Positions 9,338-18,675 are shown, counted from the first letter of the stretch. The stretch: 64,000 nucleotides of DNA from Vibrio tapetis subsp. quintayensis (GCF_030409945.1 NZ_JAUFQV010000011.1:1-64000); one strand, 5' to 3'. The notes: a model not told the origin generated them from the sequence alone. Made by a program: numbers and translations.

Positions 9338-11122
9338 TCACTCCCAATTTTGGCGAGAATCATTTTCCATTTCTCTACCAAAGATTTCTTCTAATTCTTT
9401 ACGGGCTTCTTTGGCTCGTAATGCGAGATCTTTATCTTCTGAATGCTGCGGCATCAGTTCTTTCAGCATGGTCATATCTAGCTTCTTAAAATGAGCCTGT
9501 GCTCTTTTGGCTTGATAAGGGTGCATCCCCAATTCAACCAAAGCCTGACGACCAAGGTCCAACGCCCCTAAAAAGGTTTCTCGGGAATAGTTTTGCACAT
9601 CATGATTGAGTAGCTGATACGCCTCAACACGGCTTCGAGCACGAGCCAAAATTTTCAAATTCGGGAAATGCTGCTTACATAACTCAACAATTTTCACCAC
9701 TTCATCAGGCGTATCGGTACAAATAACAATGGCTTCTGCCTTACTGGCTCCTGCCGCCCTTAACAGATCTAGCTGAGTCGCATCGCCATAAAACACTTTG
9801 TAACCGAAGCGCCGTAATAGCTGAATTTGGCTCACATCGCTTTCTAATACCGTAATACGTATTTTGTTGGCATACATCAAACGCCCGACTACCTGACCAA
9901 AGCGGCCAAAACCCGCAATGATCACCCGTGGGCTTCGATCGATGACATCCGTTTCCATTTCGTCCACATCATTAATGGTGCGGGCAAACCAATGCTTTTG
10001 AGCCAGCAGTAATAACGGAGTAGTCACCATAGAAATACTGACCACCACCAGCAAAAATGCCGCAAGCTCCGGGTCGAGAATATTTTCAGCTTGCGCGGCG
10101 GTAAAAATAACGAAGGCAAATTCACCACCTTGGCTTAAAATCACTGCAATGGAACTGCGCGCTTTAGGCCGAGTTCCAAACGCACGGCCCAAGCCATACA
10201 TCACCAGCACTTTAATACCAATCAATACCACCACAGCAGACAATACCGCAACCGGCTCAAGCACCAACAGCCCTAAGTTCACCGCCATGCCGACAGCAAT
10301 GAAGAACAGCCCTAGTAGCAAACCTTTGAAGGGTTCAATGGCAATTTCTAATTCATGTCGATACTCACTCTCAGCAAGTAACACACCCGCTAAAAACGTA
10401 CCCAGCGCCATAGAAAGACCTAATTGATCCATGATCAAAGCGATACCAAGCACTATCAACAAGGCCGTTGCGGTAAAGAGTTCTCTTACGCCTGTCACCA
10501 CCACAAATCGAAAGATTGGCCTTAGCAAGTAATGGCCACCAACCAGCAGCGCAATAATGGCCGCTAATGTAGATAACCCATCCAGCCAGTTACCCACCGT
10601 ATTACCCGCTAATATCGGCAGTAATGCCAACATAGGAATAACGGCGATATCCTGGAATAACAAGACCGCAAAGCCCGACTGCCCGGTTTCACTGCCGCCT
10701 AGCCCTTGCTCTTCGATCACTCGCAAGGCAATCGCGGTTGAAGAGAGCGCAAGCCCCATTCCCACAACTAAACTCACTTGCCAATTCAGGCCAAACGCAT
10801 TCACCAGCAAAGCAATAGCCGCGGTAGAAAGCACCACTTGCCCTCCACCTAGCCCGAGGATCGGTTTTCTTAGCTGCCAAAGCTTTTTCGGATTCAGTTC
10901 CAAGCCAATTAAAAACAGTAACAACACCACACCAAATTCGGCGAAGTGCAAAATGGCGTCGACATCGCTAATTAACCCCATTCCCCACGGGCCAATCGCA
11001 ACCCCTGCCAATAAATAACCTAATACAGACCCAAGGCCTAAACGTTGCGCCAAAGGCACTGCGACAACCGCTGCACTTAGGAAAATAACACTGCTGGCAA
11101 GAAACTCATTGGTCGCTGACAT
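9338..11122 (-). CDS. kefB: Glutathione-regulated potassium/proton antiporter KefB
   Basis: This is an inner-membrane CPA2 antiporter that releases potassium when glutathione adducts of electrophiles bind, acidifying the cytoplasm for protection. The 594-residue product has about a dozen membrane segments (1-380) and then a cytosolic RCK/TrkA-N domain (about 400-520) with the nucleotide-binding fold G-F-G-R-F-G-Q and a downstream acidic residue. A charged tail follows. Length is typical of KefB/KefC. Its start overlaps the kefG stop by one base (TAATG), indicating a coupled operon with its ancillary oxidoreductase. Confidence 0.94.
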   Translation of the reverse strand: MSATNEFLASSVIFLSAAVVAVPLAQRLGLGSVLGYLLAGVAIGPWGMGLISDVDAILHFAEFGVVLLLFLIGLELNPKKLWQLRKPILGLGGGQVVLSTAAIALLVNAFGLNWQVSLVVGMGLALSSTAIALRVIEEQGLGGSETGQSGFAVLLFQDIAVIPMLALLPILAGNTVGNWLDGLSTLAAIIALLVGGHYLLRPIFRFVVVTGVRELFTATALLIVLGIALIMDQLGLSMALGTFLAGVLLAESEYRHELEIAIEPFKGLLLGLFFIAVGMAVNLGLLVLEPVAVLSAVVVLIGIKVLVMYGLGRAFGTRPKARSSIAVILSQGGEFAFVIFTAAQAENILDPELAAFLLVVVSISMVTTPLLLLAQKHWFARTINDVDEMETDVIDRSPRVIIAGFGRFGQVVGRLMYANKIRITVLESDVSQIQLLRRFGYKVFYGDATQLDLLRAAGASKAEAIVICTDTPDEVVKIVELCKQHFPNLKILARARSRVEAYQLLNHDVQNYSRETFLGALDLGRQALVELGMHPYQAKRAQAHFKKLDMTMLKELMPQHSEDKDLALRAKEARKELEEIFGREMENDSRQNWE

Positions 11123-11706
11123 TATTCCCCTCCTGTGTCATAGCATTCGAACTTAATCGGATTGATTAACCACTGAAGATAATCAGCGGCGTGAGTCTGC
11201 CTTTCAAAGTCACTGGTGTTTCGCGCCCAATATAAAATAAGAGGTTCTAACCAATGCATCCGACATAGCAAAGCCGTCAACTCAAAAGGCTGTAAAATTT
11301 CTTCCAATGGGTATTTATTGTAGCCACCGGGAGCAAAGGCGTCTTGCGCACCACCAGTTGTGATCACACTGCGCCAATACTTCCCTTCTAGCGCTCGGCC
11401 ATTACCGAATGCGAAATCTTTACCTAACACACGATCGAGCCATTCTTTGAGCAAAGCTGGGCAGGAATACATATAAAGTGGATGTTGAAAGACGATCACG
11501 TCATGCTCTGCAAGTAATTGCTGTTCATGGGGAACATCAATAAAAAAATCGGGATAATGCGCATAGAGATCGTGCACAGTGACGTGTTCCAAGTCCTGGA
11601 TCTGCTTGATCATCACTTGGTTAGCAATAGAATTGTCAGGATCGGGGTGAACATAAATGACCAAGATTTTTGGTAATGTCACCTGTTTTTCAGCATTTAC
11701 AGACAT
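11122..11706 (-). CDS. kefG: KefG ancillary NAD(P)H oxidoreductase
   Basis: KefG is a flavodoxin-fold quinone-reductase-like protein needed for full KefB activity at the membrane. The product of about 194 residues contains [11 protein letters not shown] at the first strand, [11 protein letters not shown] and the T-T-G-G-A-Q-D flavin-region motif. I prefer the ATG at 11706, with a distant GGGAAGA upstream; another ATG at 11733 adds nine residues. The stop overlaps the kefB start by one base. Pairing with kefB separates it from the related KefF/MdaB proteins. Confidence 0.92.
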   Translation of the reverse strand: MSVNAEKQVTLPKILVIYVHPDPDNSIANQVMIKQIQDLEHVTVHDLYAHYPDFFIDVPHEQQLLAEHDVIVFQHPLYMYSCPALLKEWLDRVLGKDFAFGNGRALEGKYWRSVITTGGAQDAFAPGGYNKYPLEEILQPFELTALLCRMHWLEPLILYWARNTSDFERQTHAADYLQWLINPIKFECYDTGGE

Positions 11707-11848
11707 ACAGATTTGCGTCTTCCCTAATGGCATATTGTTGTCATTGTGTTAATCCATCATATCGTAAATTGTATAATGATCGACATTTATCCTTATTCCC
11801 CCTACTATTTCACGCGTTAAGCCAACTCTAACTCCAATAAAGAACATT

Positions 11849-13768
11849 ATGATTATCTTTTCAGACATCCAATTGCTACGCGGCGGCAAGCCTTTACTCG
11901 ACCAAGCCAGTGCGACTATTCACCCTGGCGACAAAGTCGGCCTAGTGGGGAAAAACGGTTGTGGTAAATCCACTCTATTTGCCTTGCTCAAAAACGAGCT
12001 GTCCATTGACGCTGGTAACTTCCAGATGCCAAGTCATTGGGAGTTAGCTTGGGTAGCTCAAGAAACCCCGGCACTAGAGCGCCCAGCATTGGACTATGTG
12101 ATTGATGGAGATCGCGAATATCGCAGCCTTGAAGATCAACTATTAAAAGCCGAACAAACGGACAACGGCACCCTAGTCGCTGAGCTTCACGGAAAAATTG
12201 AAACCATTGGTGGCTACACCATTAAGTCTCGTGCTGCTGAACTGCTAGACGGTTTAGGCTTTAGCCAAGAGCAAATGAGCTGGAGCTTAACGCAGTTCTC
12301 TGGGGGCTGGCGTATGCGTTTGAACCTAGCACAAGCCCTGCTTTGCCGTTCAGACCTACTGCTATTGGATGAACCAACCAACCACTTAGACTTAGATGCC
12401 GTGATGTGGCTAGAACGTTGGCTACAAAACTACCCTGGCACCTTGATTTTGATTTCCCATGACCGCGACTTCTTAGACCCAATTGTTGGTCGTATTATCC
12501 ATGTGGAAAACCAAGCGCTTAACGAATACACCGGCAACTACTCATCATTTGAAACGCAGCGAGCTCAAAAGCTCGTATTGCAGCAAGCCATGTACCAGAA
12601 GCAACAAAAGCAGATGAGCCACATGCAAAGCTACATTGACCGCTTTCGTTACAAAGCATCAAAAGCACGCCAAGCTCAAAGCCGAATTAAAGCACTAGAA
12701 AAAATGGAACAAGTGCTCCCAGCTCAGTTTGATAACCCATTTAGCTTTGAATTTAGAGAGCCCTCTGCGCTGCCTAATCCAATTTTGATGATGGATGAAG
12801 TGTCGGCAGGCTATGGCGATAATCTTATCTTAGAAAAAATTCGTCTTAATTTAGTCCCTGGTAGCCGCATTGGCTTGCTTGGTCGCAATGGCGCGGGTAA
12901 ATCGACCCTCATTAAATTGCTCTCTGGGGAATTGAATTCTCAGTCTGGCGAGTTTAACTACTCTCAGGGCGTGAAGATTGGCTACTTTGCTCAACACCAA
13001 TTAGAAACCTTGCACCCAGAAGAAACCCCGCTTCAACATATGATGCAAATAGCGCCGGGGAAAACCGAACAGCAATTGCGTGACTATTTGGGCAGCTTTG
13101 GCTTCCAAGGTGAAAAAGCACTCGATAAAGTCGCGCCTTTTTCTGGTGGTGAAAAAGCCCGTTTAGTGTTGGCCTTAGTCGTGTGGCAAAAGCCCAACCT
13201 GTTGTTACTCGATGAACCAACCAACCACCTTGATCTGGATATGCGCCAAGCACTAACTTTTGCCTTGCAAACGTTTGAAGGCGCAATGGTCATCGTCAGT
13301 CACGACCGCTACTTATTGCGCGCCACTACCGATGAGCTTTACCTAGTCCACGATCGCCAAGTTGCGCCATTTGATGGTGACCTAAGCGACTATTACAAGT
13401 GGCTAACTGAACAACAAAAAATTGAACGTAAAGAAGCGCAATCAACCCAACCGAGCAAGGATGGTGAAAACAGCGCCGCTTCTCGTAAAGAACAAAAGCG
13501 TAAAGAAGCCGACTTTCGAAAAGTGACTGCGCCAATTCGCAAAACGCTGACAAAACTTGAGCAAAAAATGGATAAGCTCGGTACTATTTTGTCAGAAGCA
13601 GAACAAGATTTAGCCGATACCAGCCTGTACCAAGCTGAAAATAAAGCTAAACTTAATCAAGTATTGGCAAAACAAGCTTCCGCTAAGTCTGAACTAGAAG
13701 ATGTGGAAATGGATTGGATGTCTGCTCAAGAAACCCTTGAACAACTCGAAACGGAGTTCGCTAGCTAA
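11849..13768 (+). CDS. yheS: ABC-F family ATPase YheS
   Basis: A soluble ABC-F protein, a family acting on translating ribosomes. The 639-residue product holds two ATP-binding cassettes: Walker A at GLVGKNGCGKST (about 33-45) and GLLGRNGAGKST (about 340), signatures Q-F-S-G-G and P-F-S-G-G-E, and LLLLDEPTNHLD Walker B in both. The arm/linker region lies between them. A charged coiled-coil C-terminal domain spans roughly 530-639. The length and that tail fit YheS/Uup-like members. Its stop shares one base with the next start (TAATG). Confidence 0.94.
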   Translation: MIIFSDIQLLRGGKPLLDQASATIHPGDKVGLVGKNGCGKSTLFALLKNELSIDAGNFQMPSHWELAWVAQETPALERPALDYVIDGDREYRSLEDQLLKAEQTDNGTLVAELHGKIETIGGYTIKSRAAELLDGLGFSQEQMSWSLTQFSGGWRMRLNLAQALLCRSDLLLLDEPTNHLDLDAVMWLERWLQNYPGTLILISHDRDFLDPIVGRIIHVENQALNEYTGNYSSFETQRAQKLVLQQAMYQKQQKQMSHMQSYIDRFRYKASKARQAQSRIKALEKMEQVLPAQFDNPFSFEFREPSALPNPILMMDEVSAGYGDNLILEKIRLNLVPGSRIGLLGRNGAGKSTLIKLLSGELNSQSGEFNYSQGVKIGYFAQHQLETLHPEETPLQHMMQIAPGKTEQQLRDYLGSFGFQGEKALDKVAPFSGGEKARLVLALVVWQKPNLLLLDEPTNHLDLDMRQALTFALQTFEGAMVIVSHDRYLLRATTDELYLVHDRQVAPFDGDLSDYYKWLTEQQKIERKEAQSTQPSKDGENSAASRKEQKRKEADFRKVTAPIRKTLTKLEQKMDKLGTILSEAEQDLADTSLYQAENKAKLNQVLAKQASAKSELEDVEMDWMSAQETLEQLETEFAS

Positions 13769-14256
13769 TGACACAACCGCAAGTCTCGATTTCACTCTCA
13801 CTTGAACGCTTATGGCAATTCAGTTTGCAATATTACAGCGTGCGAGAAGTGAAAGAGGCTTGCTTAGCTCTGCAAAACCAATTCCATGGCAATGTTAACT
13901 TACTGCTGTTGTTCAAATGGCTTGATGAGCAGCAAGTTACCTTTGCCGAACAAGACTGGCATAGCGTACAAGAATACTTGGGCCGTTCTGAAACCCTATT
14001 ACACAGTTTTCGCGAACTGCGTAAAAAGCTAAAATCCCACGTACCCGGCATCGTTTATCGTGAGTCGTTGCAATTTGAACTTCAACTAGAAAAACAACAG
14101 CAATCGGATTTAGTCGACTGCATCAATGGGTTAGTGCTTAGCAAAAACTACGCTGAACCGCTTACCCTGCGTTATTGCAAACAGTTAGGTGCCGAGCATC
14201 TATACCAAGCTTTTGCCCCACCGACAGACTTTGAAACACTCAGAGCAAAAAATTAG
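13768..14256 (+). CDS. TIGR02444 family protein (DUF2390)
   Basis: Conserved proteobacterial protein of unknown function, 162 residues and mostly helical. It has the family features L-W-x-F-S-L-x-Y-Y near residue 15, the segment N-V-N-L-L-L-L-F-K-W-L, and a central W-H-S-V-Q-E-Y. It overlaps yheS by one base and precedes yheT by eight bases, so it belongs to the yheS-yheT transcription unit. No catalytic motif is apparent. The family call is from remembered sequence features and gene position. Confidence 0.8.
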   Translation: MTQPQVSISLSLERLWQFSLQYYSVREVKEACLALQNQFHGNVNLLLLFKWLDEQQVTFAEQDWHSVQEYLGRSETLLHSFRELRKKLKSHVPGIVYRESLQFELQLEKQQQSDLVDCINGLVLSKNYAEPLTLRYCKQLGAEHLYQAFAPPTDFETLRAKN

Positions 14257-14264
14257 ATCCCATT

Positions 14265-15269
14265 ATGACTTCATTTAAAGCCGCTGCAGGCATACGTAAT
14301 CCTCACCTGCAAACTATTTTACCTCGAGTTATCCGCCGCAAAGCACTGTTTACCCCACACAATGAAAGACTCAACCTACCCGACGGTGATTTTGTCGACC
14401 TAGCATGGAGTGCAGACCCTGCCTCTGAGCAAGCTCAAAACAAGCCCGTTTTTGTGCTATTCCACGGCCTTGAAGGCAGCTTTAACAGCCCTTACGCCAA
14501 CGGATTAATGAATGCGTTTGCCAAACAAGGTTGGCTTTCTGTCATGATGCATTTTCGTGGTTGCAGTGGTGAGACAAACTTAAAGCCTCGCGCTTATCAT
14601 TCAGGGGAAATTGAAGACGCTCGCTATTTTTTAACGCAGCTTGAGCAACGTTTTCCTCGGCAGAAAAAAGTCGCAGTAGGTATTTCATTAGGTGGCAACA
14701 TGTTAGTGAACTATTTAGCACATTATCACCTAAACCCGATTTTAGATGCCGCCACCATAGTATCCGCACCACTGTCTCTTGATTCATGCGCTAAACGCAT
14801 CGAGCAAGGGTTTTCTAAGGTATATCGCAACTACTTGTTAAGCTCGCTAAAACGCAATGCATTAAACAAGCTTCCTTTGATCCAGCAAGTTTTACCTATC
14901 GAGCCTGAACAGATAGAGCAACTCAAGCGGTTAGAAGAATTTGACGATTTGATCACTTCCCAGTTACATGGTTTTGATAACGCTCAGCACTACTACCAAC
15001 AATGCTCTGGCATCCGATGCTTAGATCAAATCAGCATTCCAACTCGGATCATCCACTCGAAAGACGACCCTTTCATGACTGAAGACGTGATCCCTAACTT
15101 TCCACTACCCGAGCATATAAAATATCACCTGTTAGATCACGGTGGCCATGTCGGATTTCTAACAGGCAGCCTCATAAAGCCAAGGTTCTGGTTAGAAGAA
15201 ACCTTACCTGAGTATTATGAAGTACTGAAGCGAAGTGCTAAAAGCGAGGTACTAAAAGCGAGGTACTAA
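14265..15269 (+). CDS. yheT: YheT family alpha/beta hydrolase
   Basis: A predicted serine hydrolase of unknown substrate. The 334-residue product begins with the family's R-N-P-H-L-Q-T-I-L-P. The alpha/beta core shows F-H-G-L-E-G-S, the nucleophile elbow V-G-I-S-L-G-G-N (Ser about 145), an acid in I-H-S-K-D-D-P-F and the catalytic histidine in H-G-G-H-V-G-F. The last 16 or so residues and the TAA are encoded by the heptad repeat that begins at 15221, so the native C-terminus has been replaced or extended. Expected family ends lie near the LPEYY segment. It is in line with yheS. Confidence 0.93.
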   Translation: MTSFKAAAGIRNPHLQTILPRVIRRKALFTPHNERLNLPDGDFVDLAWSADPASEQAQNKPVFVLFHGLEGSFNSPYANGLMNAFAKQGWLSVMMHFRGCSGETNLKPRAYHSGEIEDARYFLTQLEQRFPRQKKVAVGISLGGNMLVNYLAHYHLNPILDAATIVSAPLSLDSCAKRIEQGFSKVYRNYLLSSLKRNALNKLPLIQQVLPIEPEQIEQLKRLEEFDDLITSQLHGFDNAQHYYQQCSGIRCLDQISIPTRIIHSKDDPFMTEDVIPNFPLPEHIKYHLLDHGGHVGFLTGSLIKPRFWLEETLPEYYEVLKRSAKSEVLKARY

Positions 15270-15455
15270 AAGCGAGGTACTAAAAGCGAGGTACTAAAAG
15301 CGAGGTACTAAAAGCTAAGTTAAGAGCTTAGTATCGTTTATACTTCGCACCCGCTACTCTGGCTCTAGCTCTAGCTTTTTATACTTAGCTTTTTATACTT
15401 AGCTTTTTATACTTAGCTTTTAGTACTTCGCACTTCGCTTTTAGCACTTCACATT
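15221..15455. repeat. Heptad-repeat array, yheT 3' end to yheU
   Basis: Fifteen consecutive in-register 7-bp units run from 15221 to about 15325, mostly GTACTAA alternating with AAGCGAG, a clean 14-bp period. After a 45-base spacer, inverted units (CTTAGCT, TTTAGTA and similar) fill about 15371-15455, ending 13 bp before the yheU start. This is the longest forward-plus-inverted example and overlaps the coding end of yheT. It could form a hairpin with an arm of roughly 80 bases. Confidence 0.95.
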
Positions 15456-15467
15456 TAAGAGATATTT

Positions 15468-15680
15468 ATGATCGTTCCATGGCAACAAATTGACCCTGAT
15501 ACATTGGAAAACCTAATCAAAGAGTTCGTACTAAGAGAAGGGACGGACTACGGCGAGAGCGAATTTAGCTTGGATCAAAAAGTAGAGCACGTTAAGCAAC
15601 AACTCTCGAATGGCCAGGCTGTTGTGGTATTTTCTGAATTACATGAAACCGTGAATATCCAAGTGAAGCCACAGTACTAG
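15468..15680 (+). CDS. yheU: YheU family protein (UPF0270)
   Basis: Small conserved protein of unknown function. The 70-residue product has the family pattern: [13 protein letters not shown] at the N-terminus, L-I-x-E-F-V-x-R-E-G-T-D-Y-G near 20-30, and [12 protein letters not shown] near the end. The ATG follows AAGAGA. It sits downstream of yheT as in E. coli, but separated by a 200-bp repeat array that may uncouple the two. Confidence 0.92.
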   Translation: MIVPWQQIDPDTLENLIKEFVLREGTDYGESEFSLDQKVEHVKQQLSNGQAVVVFSELHETVNIQVKPQY

Positions 15681-15769
15681 GTTCTGTTTATTAAAAGATT
15701 TTCCCTACACTGACTTAACCCTATGTTAAAATAGGCATAACAAGTACGTTACTCAAGACAAGGCCCGTC

Positions 15770-16639
15770 ATGTCAGCAAAGCACCCTATCATTGCCGTAA
15801 CCGGTTCATCTGGAGCTGGAACCACCACAACCTCTGAAGCTTTTCGTAAAATGTTCAATATGATGGACATCAAAGCCGCTAAGGTAGAAGGGGACAGCTT
15901 CCATCGATTTACACGCCCAGAAATGGACATTGAAATTCGTAAAGCGAAAGAGCAAGGTCGCCACATCAGTTACTTTGGACCACAAGCCAATGACTTTGCT
16001 GCCCTTGAGCAATTTTTCCGTCGCTACGGTGATGAGGGAACGGGTGAAGTAAGACGCTATTTACATTCATTTGATGAGGCCGTTCCCTACAATCAAATGC
16101 CAGGCACTTTCACCCCTTGGCAAGAATTACCAGAAAACACCGACGTCATGTTTTATGAAGGGTTGCACGGTGGTGTAGTCGATGGCGATATCAATGTCTC
16201 TAAACATGTCGATTTTTTGATTGGCATGGTACCCATTGTAAACCTAGAGTGGATTCAAAAATTCGTGCGAGATACGCGAGACAGAGGCCATTCACGTGAA
16301 GCCGTAACGGACTCAATTGTACGCTCTATGGATGACTACTTAAGCTACATTACGCCACAATTTTCTCGTACTCACATCAATTTTCAGCGAGTCCCTACGG
16401 TAGATACATCTAATCCGTTAAATGCGAAAGGCATACCCAGTTTAGATGAAAGTTTCGTGGTTATTCGTTTACGCGGTATGAAAAACGTAGACTTCCCATA
16501 CCTTTTATCAATGATTGAGGGGTCATTCATGTCCAGGCATAATACCCTTGTCGTGCCAGGTGGCAAGATGAGTTTCGCCATGGAATTGATCGTTCAGCCC
16601 ATGCTTGCCCAATTAATAGAAACGGGCAAGATCGGTTAA
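15770..16639 (+). CDS. prkB: Phosphoribulokinase family protein
   Basis: The 289-residue product belongs to the phosphoribulokinase/uridine kinase P-loop family. The Walker A is G-S-S-G-A-G-T-T-T-T (about 13-22), followed by E-G-D-S-F-H-R-F, a D-V-M-F-Y-E-G-L-H-G strand and a C-terminal R-L-R-G-M-K. Outside autotrophs the role of PrkB is not settled, and no Rubisco is in view. The ATG is 9 bp after AGG. It lies between yheU and crp, as in E. coli, but the yhfA gene usually found between prkB and crp is absent. Confidence 0.93.
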   Translation: MSAKHPIIAVTGSSGAGTTTTSEAFRKMFNMMDIKAAKVEGDSFHRFTRPEMDIEIRKAKEQGRHISYFGPQANDFAALEQFFRRYGDEGTGEVRRYLHSFDEAVPYNQMPGTFTPWQELPENTDVMFYEGLHGGVVDGDINVSKHVDFLIGMVPIVNLEWIQKFVRDTRDRGHSREAVTDSIVRSMDDYLSYITPQFSRTHINFQRVPTVDTSNPLNAKGIPSLDESFVVIRLRGMKNVDFPYLLSMIEGSFMSRHNTLVVPGGKMSFAMELIVQPMLAQLIETGKIG

Positions 16640-16672
16640 ATTTCATACAGAGATTGAAAATCATGCTCAAGG

Positions 16673-16688
16673 CGTGATCATGTGCACA
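16673..16688 (+). promoter_or_regulatory. Candidate CRP site upstream of crp
   Basis: The 16-bp sequence CGTGATCATGTGCACA matches 8 of the 10 fixed positions of TGTGA-N6-TCACA. It lies about 195 bp upstream of the crp ATG. Autoregulation of crp by CRP-cAMP is known in E. coli. A TATAAT at 16821-16826 could be a -10 element, but no good -35 accompanies it. Confidence 0.5.
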
Positions 16689-16882
16689 TTTTTGCTTAGG
16701 AATTCACGGTTGTGGCACGATCAAAGTCAAGAAATCGTTTTCGAAACACGCTACTATTTGTTACCGAACACGAGATAGCTTGCAGCACGACATCTATCGC
16801 CCTATTCAAAACAACCAGTTTATAATCTGGCTCAGTTGATACGGAAGCTGCTGAGCAAGCCCTGCAGAGGAAGAGAGATATT

Positions 16883-17515
16883 ATGGTTCTAGGTAAACCT
16901 CAAACCGATCCAACATTAGAGTGGTTCCTTTCACATTGTCATATTCATAAGTACCCATCAAAAAGTACTTTGATCCATGCTGGTGAAAAAGCCGAGACTC
17001 TGTACTACATTGTGAAAGGTTCTGTTGCCGTACTTATCAAGGATGAAGAAGGCAAAGAGATGATCTTGTCTTACCTTAACCAAGGCGACTTCATCGGTGA
17101 ACTTGGTCTATTTGAAGAAGACCAAGAACGTACCGCATGGGTACGTGCTAAATCCCCTTGTGAAGTAGCAGAAATTTCTTTCAAGAAATTCCGTCAACTG
17201 ATTCAAGTTAACCCTGACATTCTTATGCGCCTTTCTGCGCAAATGGCAAGCCGTCTACAAACGACTAGCCAAAAAGTGGGTGACTTAGCATTCCTAGACG
17301 TGACTGGTCGTATTGCTCAAACGCTACTTAACCTAGCGAAACAACCTGACGCAATGACTCACCCAGACGGCATGCAAATCAAGATCACTCGTCAAGAGAT
17401 TGGTCAGATTGTTGGCTGTTCACGTGAAACTGTTGGTCGTATCTTGAAGATGCTTGAAGAGCAGAACTTGATTTCAGCACACGGTAAAACGATTGTGGTT
17501 TACGGCACACGTTAA
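16883..17515 (+). CDS. crp: cAMP receptor protein
   Basis: CRP is the global carbon-catabolite regulator; it binds cAMP and then DNA at TGTGA-type sites. The 210-residue product is the same length as E. coli CRP. The cyclic-nucleotide domain includes G-E-L-G-L-F-E-E and R-T-A-W-V-R (cAMP pocket), and the HTH is [18 protein letters not shown]. The ATG follows AGAGAG. Transcription ends at a clear hairpin at 17541-17572, and the gene then converges on the DUF1338 gene across a heptad array. Confidence 0.98.
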   Translation: MVLGKPQTDPTLEWFLSHCHIHKYPSKSTLIHAGEKAETLYYIVKGSVAVLIKDEEGKEMILSYLNQGDFIGELGLFEEDQERTAWVRAKSPCEVAEISFKKFRQLIQVNPDILMRLSAQMASRLQTTSQKVGDLAFLDVTGRIAQTLLNLAKQPDAMTHPDGMQIKITRQEIGQIVGCSRETVGRILKMLEEQNLISAHGKTIVVYGTR

Positions 17516-17540
17516 TCCGCCGTATATATCGATGTAAATA

Positions 17541-17572
17541 AAAACCACCAGCGGAAACGTTGGTGGTTTTTT
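17541..17572 (+). terminator. Rho-independent terminator of crp
   Basis: A 13-bp near-perfect stem starting AAAACCACCA, with a GAAA tetraloop, is followed by TTTTTT. It lies 26 bp past the crp stop and is among the strongest hairpins in the window. Confidence 0.93.
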
Positions 17573-17579
17573 GTAAACA

Positions 17580-17672
17580 AAAGCGAAGTGCTAAACTCTA
17601 AAAGCTAAGTAGAGCTAAGCCACCTCACCTTTAATACTTCGATCTTAACACTTCGCTTTTAGTACTTCGCTC
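17580..17672. repeat. Heptad-repeat array, crp/DUF1338 junction
   Basis: Forward units (AAGCGAA, GTGCTAA, AAGCTAA) at about 17580-17620 are followed by inverted units at about 17632-17672. The inverted block ends at the TGA of the DUF1338 gene. The short forward and inverted arms can pair. The array sits just past the crp terminator. Confidence 0.88.
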
Positions 17673-18464
17673 TCAACCATCCGTACTTTCAAAGATTTTA
17701 TCCGCAGAGGCCGCGACAAACCCTTGATACAAACCACCATCGGCCATTGGGTAGCGCTTAGCGAACTCATAGAAGCCGCCAGGGATAGTCTCAGAGCCAT
17801 TAATAAACTCAACAGAAACTTTATCAGCCATGGTTGAAGACTGCTCTAGCAGCACCTCTGGAGAGCCCTTAACTTCACCACCCGACTCATTGATCGTGAA
17901 ACCAGCATCACGAAGGTGTGTATTCACATCCGACACTTCCTCAAAGCGATTCAGTTGATTGACGCTAACCGTAAAGTGGTTCGCACCAAAGCCATGAGCG
18001 GCTAACCAGCCTGCGTATTCGCTTTCTTTTGCTAACAACAAATAATCATCGTGACTCAAAGACCAACTCGTACCCGAGTACAAGAAATCACTTGAAGCAA
18101 AATGATTAACATCCAGTTGAGCCACCAGAGACTTAACAATGCCTTGCAACTGCTCAGAACATTCATCCACTTTTAATTCGCTAATGAAGACTTTTGGTTG
18201 CAGCGGGTCGGGGTGTTCGTAATGACGGGCATAGAGTTTTTTACTGACAAACTCATACTCCCCTGCTTGCTCGTAACCTAAATCCAAAAATGGTTTAGCC
18301 AATGTATCAATCCGAATTGGATCAATCGCAAACGTACGCAGGGCAATGTGGTCATTGATTAAGGCTTGTTCTTCAGTCAGCAATTGATGGATAGTCTCTG
18401 CTGAAGGGCAAAGGCGTTGAATATAGTCTTGCCACAAAGATTGGAATAGCGCGTCGGGGGTCAT
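17673..18464 (-). CDS. DUF1338 family protein (2-oxoacid dioxygenase/decarboxylase-like)
   Basis: The 263-residue product belongs to the DUF1338 family, whose characterised member HglS is an iron-dependent 2-oxoadipate dioxygenase/decarboxylase. A plausible metal triad is visible: His39 in N-D-H-I-A-L-R-T-F, His163 in A-N-H-F-T-V-S and Glu233 in F-Y-E-F-A-K-R. The ATG follows AAGGAA. It is downstream of astD on the same strand but 211 bp away, with a heptad array between. The neighbourhood suggests a role in amino-acid carbon catabolism; the real substrate is unknown. Confidence 0.85.
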   Translation of the reverse strand: MTPDALFQSLWQDYIQRLCPSAETIHQLLTEEQALINDHIALRTFAIDPIRIDTLAKPFLDLGYEQAGEYEFVSKKLYARHYEHPDPLQPKVFISELKVDECSEQLQGIVKSLVAQLDVNHFASSDFLYSGTSWSLSHDDYLLLAKESEYAGWLAAHGFGANHFTVSVNQLNRFEEVSDVNTHLRDAGFTINESGGEVKGSPEVLLEQSSTMADKVSVEFINGSETIPGGFYEFAKRYPMADGGLYQGFVAASADKIFESTDG

Positions 18465-18484
18465 AACAGTTCCTTGTTGTCACG

Positions 18485-18675
18485 GTGGAGAGCTAAAAGC
18501 GGAGTGCTAAAAGCGAAGTTCTAAAAGCTAAGTGCTAGAAGCTAAGTATTCACTGCGTTTACTGCTAGAAACTAGGCCGCTTCGCTACTATCAGAGCAAA
18601 AGAAACAGCAACAACTCTAGTTTCAAGTAAGCAAAGCGCATCCTGCAATCGAGTAAGCGCAGCGAATTCTCTGAT
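18485..18675. repeat. Heptad-repeat array between astD and the DUF1338 gene
   Basis: Forward units (AAGCGGA, GTGCTAA, AAGCGAA, TTCTAAA, AAGCTAA) run from about 18489 to 18549. Then comes a degenerate stretch containing half of the AGCGGTC hairpin module (CTAGGCCGCTTCGC at about 18572-18585). Looser elements with AAGCGC and AATTCGC reach the astD stop at 18676. Fully inverted units are not obvious. Confidence 0.75.

Noticed and set aside
15221..15325. Heptad arrays as CRISPR or attC/integron sites
   Set aside because: Units are 7 bp with no unique spacers, so not CRISPR. There are no attC core sites or gene cassettes, and arrays sit between ordinary housekeeping genes.
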